Source: Chromera velia (lineage: Eukaryota; Sar; Chromeraceae). From it: a stretch of 20,924 nucleotides of DNA. The translations under genes were made by a program, and so were the position numbers. Position 1 is the first letter of the stretch. Every line of letters starts with the position of its first letter. Shown piece by piece: positions 1 to 7,477 of the stretch. The DNA is taken from assembly GCA_018398765.1 (NCBI GenBank), contig JAHBMJ010000339.1, positions 6,845-27,768 on the forward strand. Direction: 5' to 3'. The notes under the pieces are model-generated. The model made no database searches. It saw only the letters and a list, made by a program, of their open reading frames with translations, and was not told the DNA's origin.

Positions 1-15
1 TTTTTTTTTTTTTTT

Positions 16-271
16 TTTTGCGCGTATCGCGGTCATGCAGATCGAGCTCGCGGCCGATTAATCACGTGTACATGCATGGTTCAATGCATGCAGTCGAAAG
101 ACGGAAGCACCATGCACGTGCGGTCAAGAACGGATCCTCACAGCAGCCTGGGACCAAAAGGAAGGACTGTCTGCTCTCTCATTGCGTGATCTGCCGAGCA
201 AGATTACCTACAGAGGTTATCCGCGGAAAGTACCCTTCATTCACTTTCGTAGGAACTGCCCCTCGTCCAAG
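16..271 (+). promoter_or_regulatory. Upstream region of the 5-phosphatase-like gene, with TGCATGCA motif
   Basis: The 250 bases before the ATG at 272 hold a perfect palindrome TGCATGCA at 85-92, a near copy CATGCATG at 71-78, and CACGTG words at 63-68 and around 115. TGCATGCA is a known binding word of some ApiAP2 factors in apicomplexans. Whether it acts here is inference. No TATA box is evident. Confidence 0.3.
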
Positions 272-1747
272 ATGAAGTTTCTTCGGCTTTTTGCCCTTCA
301 GTTTTTCTTCCTCTTTGCCATTTCCCTGGCATCCAATGACGTCGACGTCAATGACGAAGCCACTGAGGAGCAGACGTCCAACGATCAAGTCCAAGAACAA
401 GTCTCGTCCACGATCGTTGATGACCGAGTGGAGAACGCGGCCTTCGCTTTCAACAAGGGCAAGGCCTGCGTCCCCAGGTGCAAGGCGATCGAGGACGAAA
501 CTGACAAGCAGAAGGACAGCGATGGCGTAATCAACCGTATCGCTTACCCTATCGAGACCGAGACCTGCAATGCCCCCACCTACAGCGGCATTACCGACCA
601 GTGCAGCGCCACCGACTGCGCTTGCATCCGCTACAGGGACTTCACTCTTGCTCTGCGCAACCCGACTCCCCGCACTCCCGACATCACCGAGATCGTTGGC
701 AGGAAGAGAGCCAGCCACGACCAGTGCAGCACCGACGGGATCAGGGCCCGCGTCGTCACCTGGAACACCGAGTACGCACGTCCGGATGCCGACCACATGC
801 TCCCTCTCCTGGAGGGAATCTGGGAGCAGTCCGTCGACTTCTTCGTAATCTACTACCAGGTCAGCATGAGTGCATGCATGTACGCATGCGAGTGTGTCCA
901 TCCGTCGGTCTACCAACAGATGGTCTGGCTCGTGTACTGTTGGGACACAGTTGCTCTCCCTTTGCCACTTTTTTCTTGATCCATTCTGGCACCTCTTCTG
1001 GTGGGGTCCTGTTGCGACAGAAGACTTCGATGCCGGGCTCGTGCAGGTTTGCATTGTACTGCATGTTTGCTTGTAATGCGACCGATCTGTCAAGCGCGGA
1101 GAGGGCATGCTGATAGGCTCACCATCGCTTGGCACTCATTTACTGTCTGCTCCCCCCCTTTTTTCCCCCTCTGTCTTCCTGCAGGAGATTGCATACACCC
1201 AGACGGGAGTTGACGACATGAAGGACGAGATCCTTGCCGCCTTCGCCAAAATCAAACACTCCAACTACGTCCTGCCAACGAAGGACGACATCGAGGGCAT
1301 TGTACGTCGCCACCCTTCCTTTCTCCCTCGTCTCCTTCATGCATCCGTGCATCCATCCATTCATCCCTGACTCTGGTCTTTGTCGACGCACAGACAGCAT
1401 ACTTGCATTTTTGGCTGTAAGAACAAGACCGTTGAGTGACCAGAAGAGCACATGCTGCCAGTTGCTGGCCTCACCATGCCGCAGCCATGACCTCTTTGCT
1501 CATGAAACTTCGATCGGAGCTCCTTTGTCATAAAATGGGGTCCTCTCCGTGTTTCCCGACTGGAAAGCGTGCCTCCTGGTTCACTAGCTGTGTGTCCGTG
1601 TGCATAGGTCAAGCTCGCATGACTTTCTTGGCGGTCTAGACAGAACGCTGAGTACTTGCACTTGGCCTTGGACGCATTTTTTTCGGGCCTGTCCGCTGTG
1701 TGCGTGCCTGCCTGCGGTGTGTGTGTGTGTGTCTGTGTCTGTGTCTG

Positions 1748-1805
<58 letters not shown>

Positions 1806-2878
1806 TGTGTGTCTGCGTCTGTGTGTGTATGTGTGTGTGTGTGTGTGTGTGTGCGTGTCTGCGTGTGTGTGTCTGCGTGTGTGTGTCTGCGTGTGTGTGT
1901 GTGTGTGTGGGATTTGTATGTGTGTATGTGTCTGTGTCTGTGTCTGTGTATGTGTCTGTGTGTGTGTGCGCGAGGGAGTGAGGGAGTGAGGGAGAGAGTG
2001 AGTGAGTGAGTGAGTGAGTGAGTAAGTGCGTCCTCCCTGTCTCTCTCTCCGTGCTTGTATCTACGTGTGTCTGACTACTTGTGTCTGATCAGTGGCTCCT
2101 TCTTCTGCGTGCTGCTTTGTGCTGTCTCCTTCTCCTCTTTGCCGCCTCTATCCTGTCGCTCAACCTTACGGATTGTCTCGAACCATGGTTGCCTGCAGGA
2201 GCTCGGCACTCTGGGAACAAAGATGGCCAGGGGGTGGAACAGACAGTATGCCATCGTCGTCAGAAACCGGTGGGTTGCAGTGACACACCAGACAAGGTCG
2301 AAGAAAGAGATGTCTTGTGCGCTGGAAAAAAAACACGTACTACTCTGTCATGTTCCGTTTTCAACTCTCTTTTGGCCTTTGTATTTTTCCGTCCATCTGC
2401 CTCAACGGCTGAAGAGTTATTTTTAGTGATGACTTCTTTCTCCTCTGCCTCGTCTCACTTCCCGTGCAGTAACTGCCCGAACGGTATCGCAGCTGAGTTT
2501 GGGTTTGCCAAGTGGGAGAAGGGCAAGTCAGAGAAGGGATCCATCATGATGGTCGTGCACATCCCCAAAGACAATGATGGCACAGACGAGTCCATCACCG
2601 CCCTCTTCGCAGGAGTGCACATCAGCTCTCAGGTGCGTGGAGGTGGGGAGGGTAATCTTGAAAGAGAGGGAACAGAAGAGGAACGTGTCTTTCTCCCGCA
2701 TTCTCTCTCTCTCTCTCTCTTTTCTTGTCTGTGCCTCCTGCGGCCTCTACACGATTGCATTCTTCCTTCTATGCTCCTCTGTTCTTTTTCCGACCCTCAG
2801 AGAGAGCCGGAGATCCCTCTGTGTCTTTGAGCCTTGGTCTTTCTCTCTCCCTCCCTCTACCTCTTCCTCTCCCTTTCA

Positions 2879-2913
<35 letters not shown>

Positions 2914-3498
2914 TCGGTCTGTCTGTCCGTTTGTCTGATTGTCCCTGCAGGAAGATCCGAAGGTGGACGACTCAGGCAGATACTCGGCGATGTTCAGCAT
3001 TCTTGGCACAGCGGTAGGTCCTTTCTTGTGCGCCTTGCCCATGTGACAGTGTGATCTTGCTTGCACCCTTTTTTGTGGCTCCACGACCGACATGCAATGC
3101 GGGGCATTTTTGTGTTTGTCATTGAAGTGCGATCATTCTGCTACTTTTGTTGAAAACTGCTTCTTGAAATGCCGTATGAAAGAACAGCGAGATGCATGAA
3201 TGAATGAACGGATGATCAAATGGATGAATGGATGCAGGCTGGGAAGGCTCTTGAAATGCGGGAGGTTGACAAAAAGACCTCAGACGCGGTCAAAGCTCTG
3301 ATGTCCAAACCAAGCGACAAGACCCCTGTTCCGGACATCAAGGATCTCGCTCTGCAGGTACGTGCATGAACGTCCTCCCTCATTCTCTCTCTGGCAGAAA
3401 GAAAGAGAAAATCGTTTTGGATGGATGTCCTTTCTCCCTCTTTCTCTTTTCGCTTTCCACATACCGCCTTCGCCTTCATTACAATCCTGCTTGAGTTA

Positions 3499-3533
<35 letters not shown>

Positions 3534-5244
3534 TGCGTGTGTGCGTGTGTATGTGTGTGTGTTTGTGTGGGTGTAAATATGTGTCCATGTGAATGTGCAA
3601 TTGTGCGTGTTGCAGATCTTCAATGGAGGCATCTTCATCACCGGAGACTTCAACTACCGCATCGACGCCTGCCACCTCACTGCCCGCATGGCTGCCCACG
3701 ATGCCTCGTTCAAGACCACCAAGGCCAGGACTGATTTCTTCTCCGCCCTCACGAATGCCGCCAAAAAGACCCAAGAGCACGCCACCCTCTCGGCATGGTT
3801 CTGGGAGAGTTTCCTCAACATGCCTCTCTACACCACCCGTGTGAGCTCAGGTCCCAGCAGATACGATGCCATCAGAGACTCGGACGGCTGGCAGCGTGCC
3901 GACATCCTCGCAAAAGATGCGCCCAACAATTTTCTCATTGACGATCCCTACACCTTCCCTCCCGGATATTCCTGGGCCCCTGGTGAGGACGGCATGGACA
4001 TTGAGGTCAACATCCAGAAGAACCGTTACGCCTACTACATGGCCAATGACGAGACCCCAGAGGGGCCATACGACGATGACCTCCTCCAAACTCTCCGCAC
4101 GGCCCTCAGAGAAATTGCACACAAAGAGAAGGTCGCACCAGTGACCGACAAGGTGAAGGAATACCTCGAGAAAAAGGCCCAAAGCCAGGACCCCCAAAAC
4201 GACCAGACCCTCACAACCTTCAAGAGCCTCCTCGATGCGATGTTCTCCGATCAGATCAAGAAGGCGTTTGCCCACGCGAACATTCCCGACTACAGATTCT
4301 TCATGGGCGGCATGTGCGCGCTGATGTCGACCCACTGGGCGGCTGGGCTCTCCAGCTTCCACGAGAACGGGGCGAAGGGAAAATTCAACGCCGCCTACCT
4401 GCCCACGGACTTCGATGCGACTGCTTTTGCCACCTACGACAAGTTGCCCTCCAAACAGTCAGTCAGCCAGCCAGTGAGTTTTTGAGTCAGACGGCAGACA
4501 GACATCTTCCATCAAGCACGAGATAGAAACTGCTGGGGCCTTTCTGCTTCCTTATCTGTGGCCCTTTCTCTCTCTGAATCTATACGTCATGTCTCCGGAA
4601 CGGTCTCTCTCTCTCTTTGACGTATGAGGTGCTGAAGGCCTTTTTGGGGGTCGTGTCTTTTGATCGTTCGTGTTTGCAGGATGACCTGGATCGAGTACTT
4701 CCTCCAGGACACCTGCATGGACGCGATGATGGGCCCTGCCGCGAAGTGCATCGCACACGCAGGCAAGGACGGTGCCGTGTCCGGGTGCCACCGTTGCCTT
4801 GCGGATGAGAACCTCAAGCTCGATGGAGTGATCAAGATGGGCTACCTTGACCGTCTCCTTTACCTTCCTAACATTCAGGAAATGGAGACCTACTTCGAGA
4901 AGAGCTCCCAGTTCGTCTCCCAGGTCTCTGACCATCAGACGATGATCTACGAGGTCGTCGTGACCAAGAAGGACGACACCACGCTTGCGCCGTTCACTGT
5001 GCAGACAGCCAAGAAGAGAGGGTCGGTTGATTGGAAGGATGTGATTGAGGAGAAGGCCGGCACGAAGGTCAACGGTAACGGCGGATTCCTCGAGAGACGA
5101 GAGACCCCCGTCAAGCCCCACGGAGGCATTCAAGCACCAGCCAAGAAGGCATTGTTCCCCCTCACAGATTTTGGTATGCGTCTCTTTTCTTCCAGCCCCC
5201 CCACGCACCTCCAGATGGCGCCTTCGGAGGCGGGCGAGAGGTGA
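272..5244 (+). CDS. Secreted/ER-targeted inositol polyphosphate 5-phosphatase-like protein, at least 8 exons
   Basis: Exons join in phase at 272-859, 1185-1301, 2199-2269, 2470-2632, 2951-3013, 3238-3357, 3616-4457 and 4680-5244 (stop TGA), giving about 842 residues. The ATG at 272 is chosen because it opens a clear signal peptide (basic start, Phe/Leu-rich core, likely cut after ISLA). A Cys-rich N-terminal segment follows. The catalytic domain matches 5-phosphatases of the endonuclease/exonuclease/phosphatase fold in order: VVTWNTE (about 161-167), YYQE with metal-ligand Glu197 at the exon 1/2 junction, GVHISS (His310), GDFNYRI (384-390), FPPGYSW (488-494, the F.PTYKY box), LDRLLY (711-716, the CDRILW box) and SDHQ (738-741). 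This family removes the 5-phosphate from inositol phosphates or phosphoinositides with Mg2+. Oddities: the usual SDHxPV continues as QT, and about 215 residues separate FPPGY and DRLLY where relatives have about 20. The signal peptide implies a lumenal or extracellular role. Substrate is unknown. The last exon may instead splice at GTATG 5174. Confidence 0.86.
1717..2026. repeat. Compound microsatellite (GT)n/(TCTG)n/(CT)n/(GAGT)n in intron 2
   Basis: This is a run of about 310 bases made almost only of GT, TCTG/TGTC and CT units, closing with a (GAGT)n block at about 1975-2024. It sits inside the 897-base second intron of the 5-phosphatase-like gene. Its long Cys/Val-rich open frames are artefacts of the repeat. 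Confidence 0.95.
2880..2915. repeat. (TTTC)n microsatellite in intron 5
   Basis: About nine TTTC units lie within a pyrimidine-rich stretch that starts near 2700 and runs to the acceptor at 2950. The repeat therefore forms part of the polypyrimidine tract of that 3' splice site. Confidence 0.95.
3186..3237. repeat. Degenerate (ATGA)n/(ATGG)n repeat abutting an acceptor
   Basis: Repeated ATGA and ATGG units run to the ATGCAG acceptor whose AG is 3236-3237. This intron lacks a conventional pyrimidine tract, yet the flanking exons (2951-3013 and 3238-3357) join in frame. Confidence 0.8.
3499..3570. repeat. (CT)n(GT)n microsatellite in intron 7
   Basis: A block of nine CT units is followed by about 50 bases of GT with interruptions. 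It precedes the TTGCAG acceptor at 3615 by about 45 bases of further GT-rich sequence. Confidence 0.92.
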
Positions 5245-5792
5245 ACAAACAAACTGTAACCTTTTCAATGTCTTGTGCAGTGCGACACTCTGAAGACAGA
5301 AAAGAAAAAAACAGAAACAAACTAACTCTCTTCCTGTTGAAAGTGCAAGTGCAAAGGTGACTTGAACAGAAGTTTGTCGAGAAAGAGAAGACACGAGCCG
5401 AGAAGAGCAACAAATAGAGAAACGAAGAGAAAAGAAAAAAAACATGTGGACAAGTACTAATCAAAGCGGTGGATTGGAAACTTGAAAGAATCTCCCGCTT
5501 ATTTCCATGCGACTTTGAAGACTGAACGTTCGAGACAACGCCGACAGGAATGACCAAAAAGAAGAAAAAGCAAGAACGTATTTTTTGCACTTTGCTTCCG
5601 TCTCTTCGATCAGTCTGTGAGCCAGTGACTCATCCACTAAGTTTGTACACGAACACCAAAAGAGATCGAGAACAAAAGTCAATGAATGGGGCCAAGGATG
5701 AAACACGCAGAAATGAAAAAAGAGAACCGAAGACAGTCGAGAGGCATTATGTTCTTTAAGACACGCAAACAAGATATGGAGGCAGTCTGCAG

Positions 5793-5974
5793 TCTGCAGG
5801 CGGCGACCCGTAGAGAAAGTGTCAAATTTTCACCTATCAAACTTGGACCTAAGTGATCATGCAGAGGAATTGCACCCTCAGACAGACACCTTTGGTGAGC
5901 ACACGGTGATTCCTGCCTGCATGGTCGAGGAAGGTGTTATGAAAGGTTGGGGAGGGAACTTCAGTTGGAACTGA
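5793..5974 (+). CDS. Candidate terminal exon of the 5-phosphatase-like gene
   Basis: The preceding exon contains a donor TTTG|GTATGC at 5174 that fits the local GTNNG rule and leaves phase 1. Acceptors CTGCAG (exon from 5793) and ATGCAG (exon from 5865) both continue in the required phase and stay open to TGA at 5972-5974. The resulting tail reads naturally as protein (for example DLSDHAEELHPQTD, then VIPACMVEEGVMKGW). If used, it replaces the low-complexity read-through tail that ends at 5244. A rival acceptor GTGCAG at 5275-5280 has a better pyrimidine tract but gives a Lys/Asn-rich tail ending at 5360. The upstream tract of the 5865 site is poor. No transcript evidence is available, so this stays a candidate. 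Confidence 0.33.
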
Positions 5975-6154
5975 ATCGCATCCCCACCAACGCGCACGAA
6001 AGCAAGCCTGTTGAATGAAACACCCATGCATGTCGAAAGAACAGACTGACATTCTACGTCACATTTGTAAACAAACATCACAAAAGAACATAAGGAAGAT
6101 GCAGAAAAGGAGATGACACAATGAAGGAGAGAAAGGAGGAATGTAAGCAGAGTG

Positions 6155-6178
6155 GTGCATGCCGTGATCGGCATGCAC
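6155..6178. repeat. Perfect inverted repeat, 10-bp arms with a 4-base loop
   Basis: The left arm GTGCATGCCG (6155-6164) and right arm CGGCATGCAC (6169-6178) are exact reverse complements around the loop TGAT. Two further G-T pairs could extend the stem in RNA. Each arm contains GCATGC. It could be a hairpin in a transcript or a dyad site for a DNA-binding protein. Confidence 0.8.
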
Positions 6179-6379
6179 TGTCATGCAGATCGACGACTCA
6201 TTGCAAAGGTAAGCAAAGGGATGACTAGAGCGGTAAACAAGTAAATCAGCTTTGGTGAGCTGGATGAAAGACGCAATTGCGACTATATTGTGGCGATTGC
6301 ATCACGCATTCAGGCCAAGGTTTCGAAAGCGCGCATCAATGTGCATGTTGCTAAAGCAGCCAGCCATTAACATTGATTC

Positions 6380-7150
6380 CAAGGCGCAATGAATTCCTTC
6401 ATACCGATCGAGTTATATGCTAGCTGATATATTTTATCATATCTCCGAGTATATCTCAGCCTATAGCCTAGTCTATATAGCCTCCTAGATAGCTTCTTAG
6501 ATAGCTTCTTAATAACAGTCATCATCATTATTAACATTATATAATTAAGTACATGAAACAATAGAGCTACTACTATATAAGTTTGTTAGTAACAAATTAA
6601 ATTTCAATTTATCTAGACGGTGCACTAGATAAAGAAATTAAAAAAAAAAAAAAAAGGATTTTTTTTCCATATATATCTTTTCTTTTTTTCTTATATTTGT
6701 CACCCCCTTAAGTAGACAAACAACTGTTGTTTAAGTGTTGTATGAGTGTTGCAGGCTAGGTTGCAGGGAGTGCGTATTGCATAAAAGACACCCGTTGTTT
6801 AGTGCTAGGTTTAGTAGATATCATAAAAGAAAAATATAAAAACTATATATACATGCATGCAGACAGTTTAGCAGGCAGTACGTTGAAAAAACTTAAATTA
6901 AACTAGAAATTAAACTATCTGGTAAATTATAATCTTTTCGACTTATACTGATCGATTTAATTCGCTGTTTAAGTTTCAGCTTGAAATCAACAAGCTAGTC
7001 AAAAAGACTTTTAAAAGAGGCATGTTTTTTCTATATATAGTTTTTTAACGCACCTAATAATTGTTTTGACTGGTGTTTCGAAAGATAATTATAAAAACTA
7101 TTTTGATAAACAAATCTGACACTTGATATTATGGCAGGAGAACGGGTTCA
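6380..7150. other. AT-rich island, no gene recognised
   Basis: Base composition changes abruptly from mixed sequence to strongly AT-rich DNA, with a 16-A run at 6640-6655 followed by a T run, and many TATATA words. It returns abruptly to a GC-rich patch at about 7180-7225. I see no long open frame, no terminal repeats and no target-site duplication. It could be a decayed mobile element, an inserted organelle-like fragment or a structural element; the sequence does not decide. Confidence 0.6.
6455..6515. repeat. Decaying 12-base tandem repeat in the AT-rich island
   Basis: Units related to AGATAGCTTCTT are repeated about four times with rising divergence to the left (CTAGATAGCTTCTT, TATATAGCCTCCT, CTATAGCCTAGT). 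The minus strand therefore reads as repeated KKLS/RRLY-like residues, which is a product of the repeat rather than a protein. Confidence 0.6.
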
Positions 7151-7294
7151 TCGGAGTAATTTTGTTTTCGTTGCCTTTTGATACGCGCCGGCCGTTTCGC
7201 GTTGCCCCGGCCAGGCCAGGCCTGACTTCACTGCAGTATCACTGGATCCCTCAGAATCGATCAGGCTGCAGCCAGTCCTAGAGCCAGTCGCCAA

Positions 7295-7477
7295 TTATTT
7301 CTTCTTTCTGAATTCTTCAACCCAGCTAGCTTTCAACAGCTCACCCACACCAGCGTGCAAGTCTTCTGCATCTAGTTCTGCATGTAATTCCAACCGCATT
7401 GAAGGAACCTCCCCTTCAGGTACGTCTCAGCTGTCCATTTGAGAAATTCAGGATCGATCCGAAGGTATCCTTCCAGG
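7295..7477 (-). pseudogene. Coding-like minus-strand segment with a frame change; exon or gene relic
   Basis: After a TTTGCAG acceptor-like site (AG at 7479-7478), one minus-strand frame reads LEGYLRIDPEFLKWTAETYL and then ends at a TAG at 7372. The next frame is open over 7426-7295 and reads MRLELHAELDAEDLHAG, then VGELLKASWVEEFRKKK and a TAA. Both halves have protein-like composition, unlike the low-complexity frames nearby, and could form one reading frame if one or two bases were lost or a small intron intervened. I do not recognise a family. It may be the 3' end of a decayed gene or mobile element beside the AT-rich island, or chance. Confidence 0.25.

Larger units (their letters stand above)
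5245..6380. other. Intergenic or 3' region: A/purine-rich, no firmly supported gene
   Basis: Positions 5280-5760 are strongly purine- and A-rich on the plus strand, consistent with 3' UTR or intergenic DNA. Positions 5790-5974 contain the open frame proposed as an extra exon. The rest has no coding-like frame. A hairpin lies at 6155-6178. A shared 13-mer (TCATGCAGATCGA) occurs near 34-46 and again just after the hairpin. Confidence 0.6.

Noticed and set aside
179-1135. 318-codon open frame on the minus strand
   Set aside because: It is antisense to exon 1 and intron 1 of a gene with a signal peptide and family motifs, and its own translation shows no recognisable domain.
1600-2009. Open frames of up to 129 codons rich in Cys, Val and Ser
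   Set aside because: They come wholly from the GT/TCTG microsatellite inside intron 2 of the 5-phosphatase-like gene.
3847-4362. 171-codon minus-strand open frame
   Set aside because: It is a shadow of the large exon 3616-4457, whose plus-strand frame carries the 5-phosphatase motifs.
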